Source: an uncultured Clostridia bacterium (GTDB lineage Bacteria; Bacillota; Clostridia; UBA1381). From it: a stretch of DNA of 64,000 bases. The stretch covers positions 1 to 64,000 of the forward strand of contig CANQKM010000009.1 in NCBI GenBank assembly GCA_947624485.1. The letters run 5' to 3'. Each line of letters starts with the position of its first letter. Positions within the stretch are counted from its first letter, which is position 1. Below the pieces are notes generated by a model. That model did no database searches, had not been told where the DNA came from, and saw only the letters and a list, made by a program, of their open reading frames with translations. Both the position numbers and the translations under genes were made by a program. Below, piece by piece: positions 41,019 to 49,541 of this stretch.

Positions 41019-42029
41019 TTATTTACCCGCGTTTACCGTAACGGGCGTGGTGTCGACATACAGTTCCTCACCCTTGTATGTCTTTTCGGGAGTGTTTTCC
41101 GGATCGAGCGTCGCCGCGAACAGTGTCGCGTCGTAGCCGATCTCCGTATTATAGCTGTTTAACAGAGAGAATACGCCTTCCTTGCCGTTTAACGACTTGA
41201 ACGTGATCTTCATAACCTTGCCGTCCGTTTTTGCCGCAGTTTCCTCGTCTATGGTAACATAAACGGCTTTCATGATATTTTCGTCCATGTCGGCGTTGTC
41301 AGCGCTCGCCGAACTCTGAATTTCCGTATCGCCGTTCATCAGCGACGCCGAAACGTATTCAAAGTTTTCCTTATTATATTCCACAGCCGCCGTTACCGCG
41401 GAAACATATGTGTTCGCGGGGAGGTTTGCCAGATTTATGTACAAGTCGACAGTCTCACCCTCCGCAGCGGCATCCTTGTCCGCGCTGAGAGAGTACGCGG
41501 GTTTTCCGTCCGCCGCCTCGTTTACCGGCGCGTCCTCGGATGTTATCCGAACCGCGTAAGCATCCTCATCCCACTGAACGTCCGCGTCTATCGCCTCGCT
41601 TATCGCGCGCAGCGGAATCATCGTTCTGTCGTTTATGATCTGCGGAGCAACATCAAGCGTTACAACCGTTTCGGGAGCCTGGAAGTCCTGACCGGCCATC
41701 AGCGTTGCCATAAAGCCGCTCATATCATAAACCTTCATATCCGCGTCGTCGATTATAAGGCGCACCCATGTGTTGTTGTCCGCACTTTCGATCTGAACCT
41801 GCTGCTTTTCCTCGTCCCAAGACACCTTCGCTTTCATTGCCTCAAATACGCCTCTCGCAGGAACGAGCGTTCTGCCGTCAACAACGACAGCCTTTTGATC
41901 CGCGAAGAATATCTTTGTGCCGTTGATGAACACGTCGGGGGTGTTGCTCTCGCGGTTTGCTGCGAAAACGGGGCTTACCGCCGCGCACATCATGGCTGCC
42001 GCCGCAATGACGCTTATTGCTTTCTTCAT
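41019..42029 (-). CDS. Secreted stalk-domain and cohesin-like protein
   Basis: A 336-aa exported protein. Signal peptide ends PVFAAN. Two stalk-domain units at about 30-80 (DVFINGTKIFFADQKAVVVD, RTLVPARGVFEAMKAKVSWD) and 118-170 (TMIPLRAISEAIDADVQWDE). Residues about 178-315 form a beta-sandwich like a cohesin (YSLSADKDAAAEGETVDLYI, AVEYNKENFEYVSASL). It could serve as a cell-surface receptor for a partner protein, but no dockerin partner is visible in the window. Confidence 0.82.
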   Translation of the reverse strand: MKKAISVIAAAAMMCAAVSPVFAANRESNTPDVFINGTKIFFADQKAVVVDGRTLVPARGVFEAMKAKVSWDEEKQQVQIESADNNTWVRLIIDDADMKVYDMSGFMATLMAGQDFQAPETVVTLDVAPQIINDRTMIPLRAISEAIDADVQWDEDAYAVRITSEDAPVNEAADGKPAYSLSADKDAAAEGETVDLYINLANLPANTYVSAVTAAVEYNKENFEYVSASLMNGDTEIQSSASADNADMDENIMKAVYVTIDEETAAKTDGKVMKITFKSLNGKEGVFSLLNSYNTEIGYDATLFAATLDPENTPEKTYKGEELYVDTTPVTVNAGK

Positions 42030-42217
42030 ATAAATTCATCCTTTCCTATTTGAATTCATCTCCCATTGTAACACAAAAAATTAAAATATACAACATAAAA
42101 TTTGTTTTTGACAAAAATTTCGCATAAAATGAGGTAAAACCGTTCCCGAAAATACAGCAAATGCTATTGACAAAACGAAAATCCCAATTTAACCACCCAC
42201 AAAATCCTCGGTTACTA

Positions 42218-42246
42218 TTGAAAAAAGCGATTTTTTGTTATATAAT
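42218..42246 (+). promoter_or_regulatory. ilvA promoter
   Basis: -35 TTGAAA, 17-bp spacer, -10 TATAAT. Confidence 0.75.
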
Positions 42247-42281
42247 AATAAATTAGGATAAAAACGAAAGGAATGTACATA

Positions 42282-43490
42282 ATGGATTTAGAACTCAAAG
42301 AAATCGAAAAAGCGGCGGCAAGGCTCGCGCCGACGATACACAGAACGTCGATAGAGCAGTCGCAGACGTTCTCGCGCATGACGGGAGCGGACGTATACTT
42401 AAAATACGAAAACCAGCAGAAAACAGGCTCGTTCAAGATAAGAGGAGCTTCAAATAAAATAGCGGCGCTCGTTGAAAGAGGCGAGATAAAGTCGGCTGTC
42501 GCGTCGTCGGCGGGCAACCACGCGCAGGGCGTGGCGTACGCGTCGCACGTGCACTCGATACCCGCGACGATCGTAATGCCGAAGTCAACGCCGATTGCCA
42601 AGGTCAGCGCGACCGAGGGCTACGGCGCGAAGGTGGTTCTGTACGGCGACTGCTACGACGACGCTTACAACAAAGCCGTTGAAATTGCCGAAAAAGAGGG
42701 CGCGACGTTCCTCCACCCGTTTGACGATTTGGAGGTAATGGCAGGTCAGGGCACGATCGGCATAGAGATACTCGAGGATTTGCCGACGGTTGACATAGTG
42801 CTTGTGCCTGCGGGCGGCGGCGGACTTTTAGCCGGTGTCGCGGCGTGCATCAAGCAGATAAATCCGCGCGTGCAGATAATCGGTGTGCAGGCGGAGGGCG
42901 CTCCGGCAATATGCAAATCGTTTAAGCAAAAGAAAAAGGTCGTCACCGACACCGCCGCGACGATCGCCGACGGCATAGCGGTAAAAGCCCCGGGCGACAA
43001 GACGATGGAGATAATAAACAGGTACGCCGACGACGTTGTGACGGTGAGCGACGCGGAAATTTCCGAGGCTATACTGCTGCTTTTGGAAAGAACAAAGCAA
43101 ATGGTTGAACCCGCCGGCGCGACGACGCTCGCTGCCGTGCTGAACAACAAGATAGACGTTAAGGGTAAAAAGGTCGTGTGCGTGCTGTCGGGCGGCAACA
43201 TAGACGTTAGCTTCGTGAACAGAATTATCGAGCTTGGTCTTATGTCGCGCGAGAGGAAGCTGAAATTCGCGGCGACACTGCTCGATATACCCGGCAGTCT
43301 CGGACACCTTTCCGACATTCTTGCGAAGGAAAACGCGAATATCGTAATGGTGCAGTACGACAGGTTAAGTCCCGACCTCGACCCGAACGAGGTTATAATA
43401 CACATCGCGTGTGACGTAGGCGGACGCGAGCATGGAGAAAGAGTAGTAAAAACGCTTGAAAAGAACGGCTACAAGGTAACGAGAGAGTAA
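42282..43490 (+). CDS. ilvA: Threonine ammonia-lyase
   Basis: A 402-aa PLP enzyme converting threonine to 2-oxobutanoate. The PLP lysine is in GSFKIRGASNKI near residue 54, SSAGNHAQGVAYAS follows, and the glycine-rich phosphate loop is PAGGGGLLAGV. The C-terminal ~75 residues form one ACT-type domain (LLDIPGSLGHLSDILAKENA), as in the shorter TdcB/IlvA forms. ATG at 42282 has AAAGGA at the right distance. Biosynthetic or catabolic role is not decided by sequence. Confidence 0.92.
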   Translation: MDLELKEIEKAAARLAPTIHRTSIEQSQTFSRMTGADVYLKYENQQKTGSFKIRGASNKIAALVERGEIKSAVASSAGNHAQGVAYASHVHSIPATIVMPKSTPIAKVSATEGYGAKVVLYGDCYDDAYNKAVEIAEKEGATFLHPFDDLEVMAGQGTIGIEILEDLPTVDIVLVPAGGGGLLAGVAACIKQINPRVQIIGVQAEGAPAICKSFKQKKKVVTDTAATIADGIAVKAPGDKTMEIINRYADDVVTVSDAEISEAILLLLERTKQMVEPAGATTLAAVLNNKIDVKGKKVVCVLSGGNIDVSFVNRIIELGLMSRERKLKFAATLLDIPGSLGHLSDILAKENANIVMVQYDRLSPDLDPNEVIIHIACDVGGREHGERVVKTLEKNGYKVTRE

Positions 43491-43513
43491 TAAATTTTTC
43501 AGGGGTGAAAGCC

Positions 43514-44704
43514 ATGATAAAAAAATCTCTTATAACGCTCATGTACGAAGCCGCGTCGATACAGCGGTGGAACGACCATATCCGCCCGTGGACGGGCTTT
43601 ACCGAGCTTGACAAGCAGGCGCACAAGATGTTTTACGCCTACGTTCTCGCGAGGTGCGAGGGTGAGGGAGTGGACATGATACGCCTTATCGAGGGCGGTA
43701 TATTCGAGTTTTTCCACAGAATTGTAATGACCGACATAAAGCCGCCGATATACCACAAGCTTGTTGAGGAAAAGGGTTATCAGATAGACCGCTGGGTACT
43801 GTCGCAGCTTGAGGACGGTATGCGTGAGATAGGCGGCGGTTTTTTTGAGCGTATGGAGAGGTATTACTCCGATAAGGATTACTCCGCGCTCGAAAAGAAA
43901 ATCCTTAAGGCGGCGCACTACCACGCGAGCAACTGGGAATTTAAGATAATCTACCCGATGAACGGCGAAACGTTCGGTATAGAGCAGGTCAAAAACGAAA
44001 TGGCGCAGGGGCTTGCGGCGTGCGACACTTTCGCGGGTTTCCGGTACTTCGCGGGCAGCGAGTATCTGCAGCAGTTTTTGTCGCTTATCGGCAAGCTGCG
44101 CTACCAGCAGCGGTGGGCGAAAGCCGAGAGGATGCCGCAGACGTTCGTAATGGGACACATGCTCGTTGTGGCGATACTGTCGTACTTTGTGACGCTGGAG
44201 CTTAACAATCCCTGCCCGAAACGGCTCCAAAACAACTTTTTTACCGGACTTTTCCACGACCTGCCCGAGGTTCTGACGCGCGATATTGTGTCGCCCGTTA
44301 AAAACAGCGTTAAAGGGTTGGACAGTCTTATAAGCGAAATCGAGGACGAGCAGATGCGTAAGATCATATATCCGCTGCTGCCGCCCGAATGGCACAGGGA
44401 TATAGAGTACTACACCGAAAACGAGTTTGACTCAAAGGTGATAAACGACGGTGATTTGGAAATCACGACGACGGATATTATAAACGAAAAATACAACGAG
44501 GATAAATTTAACCCGATGGACGGTCAGCTTGTGCGCTGCTGCGACCACCTGTCGGCGTACATCGAGGCGTATATGTCGCTAAGCTACGGTATACGCTCCG
44601 AACAGATGGTGTCGGGTTACAACCATCTTCGTGAAAAATATAAGGATAAGGTTACGGGCGGACTGGATATAGGACAGCTTTTCCGCTATTTTGAACTGAA
44701 ATGA
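43514..44704 (+). CDS. HD-domain hydrolase
   Basis: A 396-aa protein. An HD metal-binding core appears at about 210-262: TFVMGHMLVVAILSYF (His), then GLFHDLPEVLTRDIV (His-Asp). A further Asp-rich segment with CDHLSAYIEAYMS follows near 340. The N-terminal ~200 residues repeat a similar helical layout (DKQAHKMFYAYVLAR, KAAHYHASNWEFK), suggesting a duplicated HD fold. Similar to YfbR/HD nucleotide phosphohydrolases. Its stop overlaps recX. Substrate unknown. Confidence 0.85.
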   Translation: MIKKSLITLMYEAASIQRWNDHIRPWTGFTELDKQAHKMFYAYVLARCEGEGVDMIRLIEGGIFEFFHRIVMTDIKPPIYHKLVEEKGYQIDRWVLSQLEDGMREIGGGFFERMERYYSDKDYSALEKKILKAAHYHASNWEFKIIYPMNGETFGIEQVKNEMAQGLAACDTFAGFRYFAGSEYLQQFLSLIGKLRYQQRWAKAERMPQTFVMGHMLVVAILSYFVTLELNNPCPKRLQNNFFTGLFHDLPEVLTRDIVSPVKNSVKGLDSLISEIEDEQMRKIIYPLLPPEWHRDIEYYTENEFDSKVINDGDLEITTTDIINEKYNEDKFNPMDGQLVRCCDHLSAYIEAYMSLSYGIRSEQMVSGYNHLREKYKDKVTGGLDIGQLFRYFELK

Positions 44705-45189
44705 GAAAAGGAAGATACGAGAAAAAGGAGCTTACCTATGAGGAAGCGAAGGATAAGGCGTTAAGGCTTTTGGAGTACCGCGCGCACAGCGAGAAGGAGC
44801 TTGCGGATAAGCTCAAAATCGCGGGAGCGCGTGAAGAGGATATTGAAACGGTAATGAGCTTCTGCCGCGAGTACGGCTTTGTAAACGACAGGCAGTACGC
44901 GCTCACGAAGGCGCGCGACCTAAAAAATCTCAAAAAGTACGGCTTGCGCAGGATAAGGCAGGAGCTGTACTCGAAGGGCATAGACGCGGAATATATAGAA
45001 GAAGCGGTGGGAGAGCTTGACGATGACGAGGCGGAAACGCTGCTGCCGCTCGTGGAGAAAAAGTTAAGAGGTGATTTTGACAGGAAGAACGCGGACAAAT
45101 GTATCAGATACTTTTTGTACCGCGGTTACAGCTTCGGGGACATAAAAGATTGTATTGACATTTTAAAATCCGAATATGCGGATGAATAG
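44701..45189 (+). CDS. recX: Regulatory protein RecX
   Basis: A 162-aa modulator of RecA. Three-helix repeats are visible: ALRLLEYRAHSEKELADKL, FCREYGFVNDRQYALTKARD, YGLRRIRQELYSKGIDAEYI. ATGA overlap with the HD gene. recA is not in the window. Confidence 0.93.
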   Translation: MRKGRYEKKELTYEEAKDKALRLLEYRAHSEKELADKLKIAGAREEDIETVMSFCREYGFVNDRQYALTKARDLKNLKKYGLRRIRQELYSKGIDAEYIEEAVGELDDDEAETLLPLVEKKLRGDFDRKNADKCIRYFLYRGYSFGDIKDCIDILKSEYADE

Positions 45190-45207
45190 ATTGGGGAAGT
45201 GTTATAT

Positions 45208-46554
45208 ATGATGAAATACAATAAACGCATGATAAAATCATCGCTCAACATGGCTGTACCGGCGATGATTGAGTCTTTTTTTATCGCGTTTGCCGGACTT
45301 GTGGACTCGCTTATGGTAAGCTCGCTGGGCGCGAACGCCGTCGCGGCGGTAGGACTGACGGCGCAGCCGAAATTTATGGGACTGTCTGTGTTTATCGCGC
45401 TGAACGTGTCGATTTCCGCGCTCGTGGCGCGGCGTTTCGGCGAGAACGACAAAAAGAGCGCGAACTCGGTATTGTACACGTCGCTTGCGGTAATCGTGTT
45501 TTTGTCGGTTATTCTCGGCGTGGGACTGTGCATTTTCGCGCCGGCGATAATGACCTTCTGCGGCTCTACGCCCGAAACGCATGACAGCGCGGTGCTTTAC
45601 TACCGCATAATAATGGGCGGCATGATATTCAACTGCGTGCAGATGGGTATCAACAGCGCGCAGCGCGGCGTCGGCAACACGCGCATAACGATGCGCACAA
45701 ATATAACCTCGAACACGATAAACATAATCTTTAACTATTTCCTGATAAACGGACACTGCGGCTTCCCCGCGCTCGGCATAATGGGCGCGGCGCTCGCGAC
45801 GGTACTCGGCACGGTCGTGTCGTGTATAATGAGTATCATTTCCATAATGAAACCGTCGGGATTTGTGTCGATACCGTACATAATAAAGGAAAAAATCCGC
45901 CCGACGATGAGGGCGTTCAAAAATATCGTGCATGTCGGCTACAGCGTGTTCTTCGAGCAGATACTTATGCGTATAGGCTTTATGGCTACGGCTATAATGG
46001 CGGCAAAGCAGGGTAACGCGGCTATGGCGGCGCATCAGGTCGGCATGAATATAATGGGACTGTCGTTCTCGTTCGGCGACGGCTTGCAGGCGGCAGCCGT
46101 GGCGCTTATCGGACGAAGTCTCGGCGAAAAGAAGCCCGACAAGGCGAAGGAATACGGCAGCGTGTGCCAGATGATAGGCGGTATAATTTCGGTGGTGCTT
46201 GCCGTGCTGTACTTCTTCGGCGCGCGGCTACTGATGAGCATGTTCTTTAAGGAGGAGGAAATCATCTCGATAGGTATCGGTATTATGTATATCATAATCG
46301 TGACGGTGCTGTTCCAGATACGGCAGGTAATCTATATGGGCTGCCTGCGCGGCGCGGGCGATACGCTTTACACCGCCGTCGCAAGCACGATAAGCGTGAC
46401 GATTATACGTACGTTTGTCGGACTGTTCTGCGGCTACACGCTCGGCTGGGGCATAAACGGCATATGGCTCGGCGTTCTCGGCGACCAGGTTGCAAGATAC
46501 ATATTCGCTACGATTCGATTTAAAAAGGGTAAGTGGACGGAAATTAAGATATAG
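45208..46554 (+). CDS. MATE-family efflux transporter
   Basis: A 448-aa membrane protein with 12 helices of the MATE (NorM/DinF-like) family: SSLNMAVPAMIESFFIAFAG, LVDSLMVSSLGANAVAAVG, and the second half starting AFKNIVHVGYSVFFEQILM. GGGGAAG fits the ATG at 45208; an upstream GTG is possible. Cation-coupled drug or metabolite export; substrate unknown. Confidence 0.93.
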   Translation: MMKYNKRMIKSSLNMAVPAMIESFFIAFAGLVDSLMVSSLGANAVAAVGLTAQPKFMGLSVFIALNVSISALVARRFGENDKKSANSVLYTSLAVIVFLSVILGVGLCIFAPAIMTFCGSTPETHDSAVLYYRIIMGGMIFNCVQMGINSAQRGVGNTRITMRTNITSNTINIIFNYFLINGHCGFPALGIMGAALATVLGTVVSCIMSIISIMKPSGFVSIPYIIKEKIRPTMRAFKNIVHVGYSVFFEQILMRIGFMATAIMAAKQGNAAMAAHQVGMNIMGLSFSFGDGLQAAAVALIGRSLGEKKPDKAKEYGSVCQMIGGIISVVLAVLYFFGARLLMSMFFKEEEIISIGIGIMYIIIVTVLFQIRQVIYMGCLRGAGDTLYTAVASTISVTIIRTFVGLFCGYTLGWGINGIWLGVLGDQVARYIFATIRFKKGKWTEIKI

Positions 46555-46564
46555 CGGCGCGTAA

Positions 46565-46675
46565 GCCTCCCCTTGAGGGGAGGTGGCATTTGCGCAGCAA
46601 ATGACGGAGAGGTGGCAGAAATATCAAAAACCACCTCTCAGTCGCCTTCGGCGACAGCTCCCCTCAAGGGGAGCC
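46565..46675 (+). repeat. Palindromic intergenic repeat family, copy 3
   Basis: GCCTCCCCTTGAGGGGAGG, core hairpin TTTGCgcaGCAAA, GACGGAGAGGTGG, AT centre, CCACCTCTCAGTCGCC, CTCCCCTCAAGGGGAGCC. Confidence 0.87.
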
Positions 46676-46694
46676 TAACGAAGCCGTCCGCATA

Positions 46695-47315
46695 TCACAA
46701 AATCTTCAACAAATCCGTTACAGCGTCGATCGTCATGTCGGGGTTTTCGGCGTGACCGAGACCGTACGCGGCAAAAATCATCGGCACGTCTGCCTTTCTG
46801 CACGCGTCGAGGTCGCCCTGCGTGTCGCCGACGTAAACGGGTTTTTTTAATTTATTCTTTTCAATCAGCATACGCATGGTAACGTCCTTCTGCGCGCCGG
46901 TATCGCCGTAGCAGAGCCAATCGGTAAAATATTTTTCTATCCCGGTCGCTTCAAACAAGCACTCGATATATCCCTTCTGCGCGTTCGTCACTATAAAAAG
47001 CGGATACCGCTCTGCAAGACGGCGGAGCGTTTCCTCCGTACCGTCGTAGAGCGCGGGCGGGTGCGACGCGAGGTAACGATGCTCGTACGTGTAAAATACG
47101 GGTATAAGCTCGTTCATTCTCTCCTCGCTCATATCGGGAAAAACAGCCGCGAAAATCTCGTTCATCGGCTTGCCAAACAGCTTTCCGAGATTCTCGTAGT
47201 CTAGCGTAATATCGTAATCCGTACAGTCGCGCAGCGCCATGTTCCAGCTTTCGGCAACGCCTTTACGCGAATCCCAGAGCGTGCCGTCTATATCAAAAAT
47301 AATTCCGTCGTACAT
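46695..47315 (-). CDS. HAD-family phosphatase, PGP-like
   Basis: A 206-aa HAD hydrolase. Motif I is IIFDIDGTLWDSR, with nucleophile Asp and second Asp. A helical cap follows, then motif II FIVTNAQK, motif III Lys in GAQKDVTM and motif IV VYVGDTQGDLDACRKADVP. ATG at 47315 after GGAGGG. Substrate not readable; phosphoglycolate-like phosphatase is the nearest guess. Confidence 0.9.
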   Translation of the reverse strand: MYDGIIFDIDGTLWDSRKGVAESWNMALRDCTDYDITLDYENLGKLFGKPMNEIFAAVFPDMSEERMNELIPVFYTYEHRYLASHPPALYDGTEETLRRLAERYPLFIVTNAQKGYIECLFEATGIEKYFTDWLCYGDTGAQKDVTMRMLIEKNKLKKPVYVGDTQGDLDACRKADVPMIFAAYGLGHAENPDMTIDAVTDLLKIL

Positions 47316-47433
47316 ATTATCCCTCCGACAGCAGTATATCACATATTTGCGCGTAAAGCAATCACACATTTTTTCGCGTTACATATTCTATACCAAGGGA
47401 TTTAACCCGAATTTACAGAAAGGAATGATTGTA

Positions 47434-48333
47434 ATGGCAGATTGCAGAAACGCAAGTGCAAACGAAACATGCAGCGGCAGAGAGTACCCCGGTACGAACT
47501 TCAGCGACGCTGTATGTATACATACAGATAAAGTTTACGATTCGTGCCGTGATAAGGATTGTCTTGAAAATATCCGAGTGTATTTAACCAACTGCGGTCA
47601 GGAAATCGTTGACAAGGCTATAAGCGTTAAGGTGACAAAGGCGGAGGTAATATGGGTGTTCACGGACGTTGAGCCTGTGCCGTTCGACAGGGGCTTTTAC
47701 TCGGTAGACCTTCAGTATTACTTCAAGGTAACGCTCCAGGTTTACACGGGACTGGGCAACCCGACGGAGGTTGAAGGTCTCGCGACATTCGAGAAGAAGG
47801 TTATTCTTTTCGGCAGCGAGGGCAACGCCAAAATATTCGAGTCGAAGTACAAGGAGGACGCGTTCGACGCGCAGCTTTGGAAGAAGACGAATATGCCCCA
47901 TGCTGTAGTCGAGGTAGTAGAGCCTATCGCGCTCGGCGCGAAGGTTCTCGACGCGAGAGACAAAAACTCTTGCTGCTGCTGCGACGACGACTTTGATATA
48001 GCGTCCGTACCGTCGGCTGTGTGCAACGTCTTTAACGACAGCATACTCCCCGGCAACGAGACGAAAAACGTCTATGTATCGCTCGGCGTGTTCTCGATAA
48101 TTAAGCTCGAAAGACATGTTCAGCTTCTTATCCCGTCGTACGACTTCTGTATTCCGACAAAGGAATGCGTATCGGCGACCGACGACAACCCGTGCGACCT
48201 GTTCGACCGTATCGACTTCCCGGTTGATGAGTTCTTCCCGCCCGAAAGATGCGAGTTTCTCAGTGACGGCGACGAAGATCCGTCCGTGTCGGGCGGCAGT
48301 CAGAATTGTGACTGCGGCTGCGGCTGTAAGTAA
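47434..48333 (+). CDS. Cys-rich protein, spore-coat candidate
   Basis: A 299-aa protein without a signal peptide. It opens with MADCRNASANETCSGREYPG and DKVYDSCRDKDCLENIRVYL. The middle is beta-rich and tryptophan-poor, with a run of five Cys (SCCCCCDDDFD, about residue 181), and the tail ends CDCGCGCK. AAAGGA precedes the ATG. Cytosolic Cys-rich proteins with this opening occur in spore-forming Clostridia, so a spore-coat role is a reasonable inference but no named family is certain. It is divergent from the HAD gene. Confidence 0.75.
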   Translation: MADCRNASANETCSGREYPGTNFSDAVCIHTDKVYDSCRDKDCLENIRVYLTNCGQEIVDKAISVKVTKAEVIWVFTDVEPVPFDRGFYSVDLQYYFKVTLQVYTGLGNPTEVEGLATFEKKVILFGSEGNAKIFESKYKEDAFDAQLWKKTNMPHAVVEVVEPIALGAKVLDARDKNSCCCCDDDFDIASVPSAVCNVFNDSILPGNETKNVYVSLGVFSIIKLERHVQLLIPSYDFCIPTKECVSATDDNPCDLFDRIDFPVDEFFPPERCEFLSDGDEDPSVSGGSQNCDCGCGCK

Positions 48334-48342
48334 AACCGACAC

Positions 48343-48379
48343 AAAAAACGCCTTCCGCATTGCGCGGACGGCGTTTTTT
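48343..48379. terminator. Bidirectional terminator, Cys-rich gene / apbE
   Basis: AAAAAACGCC...GGCGTTTTTT outer stem with an inner TCCGC / GCGGA stem. Confidence 0.85.
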
Positions 48380-48381
48380 CA

Positions 48382-49374
48382 TTATTCGTTTATTACATTA
48401 TATTCATATTCACTTTCAAAGCTGTCTTTAAGTCCATTCGTAATGTATACCTCGCCGCTATCGGTCACAAGCACAGCCTCAAAGCCGCCGCGCTCCCCGT
48501 AATACTTTTCCGCGCCGTCAAGTCCCATGACGAACAGCGCGGTTGACAGCGCGTCCGCGCGCGCTCCGTCCTCCGACACGACCGTTACGGACGAAAGACC
48601 GCTTTCCGCGCTTACGCCGGTTTTCGGATCGATTATGTGGTGGTACGTTTTGCCGCCGCTCTCGAAATACCGCTGGTACCCGCCCGACGTCACGACCGCC
48701 TTATCCGTGACCGGCAAAACGCCGATATAACCCTCGCCCGACGGGTTTTGCACCGCGACGCGCCACGCTTCGCCGTCAGGTCTTTCGCCGAGGCAATGCA
48801 CGTTGCCGCCGAGTGATACAATCCCCGACGTGACGCCGCGCTCCTTAAAAATATCGATAATGCGTCCCGACAGATAGCCTTTAGCTATGCCGCCGAGGTC
48901 GAGCTTCATGCCGTTTTCAACGCTCACGAGTGTTCCGCTCACGCTGACGCGGCGGTAATCCACGTATTTGAGTGCGTCCTTGATTTCACCGTCGGACGGC
49001 ACGCGGTAATCCTTCGTGAAAAATCCCCACAAATCCATGACGGGCGCAATCGTTATGTCAAACGCGCCGTCCGTGGACGACGATACATCGAGTGCCGCCC
49101 GGATAAGCTCCGCCGTTTCGGGCAAAACGTCAGCCGACGCACCGCCGTTTATCCTGCCGATGTCGCTGTCGGCGTTCCCGCGCGAAAAGAGCGTTTCGAG
49201 CCGCTTTATTTCGTTTTCGGCTTCGTCAACCGCCGATTGCGCGTCCGCGCCGTACGCCTTTATATCCATAACGGTGTCCATCGCGAACAGCGTTTTTTCG
49301 GCTTCCTTTGCGCCGCCGCACGATGCGAGAAGCGCCGCGCACACGGCAGCCGCAAGCAAATTTTTTATCCTCAC
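48382..49374 (-). CDS. apbE: FAD:protein FMN transferase ApbE
   Basis: A 330-aa lipoprotein (lipobox LLASCGG). It covalently attaches FMN to Thr/Ser of exported flavoproteins (RnfG/NqrC type). Motifs are FAMDTVMDIKAYG, GGIAKGYLSGRIIDIF, SLGGNVHCLGERPDG and the metal-binding ALSTALFVMGLD. GTG start after GGAGG. No Rnf or Nqr genes are adjacent, so the target protein is elsewhere. Confidence 0.94.
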   Translation of the reverse strand: MRIKNLLAAAVCAALLASCGGAKEAEKTLFAMDTVMDIKAYGADAQSAVDEAENEIKRLETLFSRGNADSDIGRINGGASADVLPETAELIRAALDVSSSTDGAFDITIAPVMDLWGFFTKDYRVPSDGEIKDALKYVDYRRVSVSGTLVSVENGMKLDLGGIAKGYLSGRIIDIFKERGVTSGIVSLGGNVHCLGERPDGEAWRVAVQNPSGEGYIGVLPVTDKAVVTSGGYQRYFESGGKTYHHIIDPKTGVSAESGLSSVTVVSEDGARADALSTALFVMGLDGAEKYYGERGGFEAVLVTDSGEVYITNGLKDSFESEYEYNVINE

Positions 49375-49499
49375 TCCGTTATCCTCCGTACATCCTCTTT
49401 ATTTAATTTTACCACCCGCACCGAAAATGTCAAGATAAATCATTACGCACAATATTGTCAATATTTTACGCAAAAATCGCAAGGAATATTTGATTTTTT

Positions 49500-49517
49500 T
49501 GTGCTACAATAAGCACA
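49500..49517 (+). promoter_or_regulatory. Operator-like palindrome before the GH115 gene
   Basis: TGTGCT-acaata-AGCACA; a TACAAT -10-like box lies inside. Candidate binding site for a sugar-responsive repressor of the operon. Confidence 0.4.
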
Positions 49518-49541
49518 TAATAAGCATTAAAGGGGATAAAT

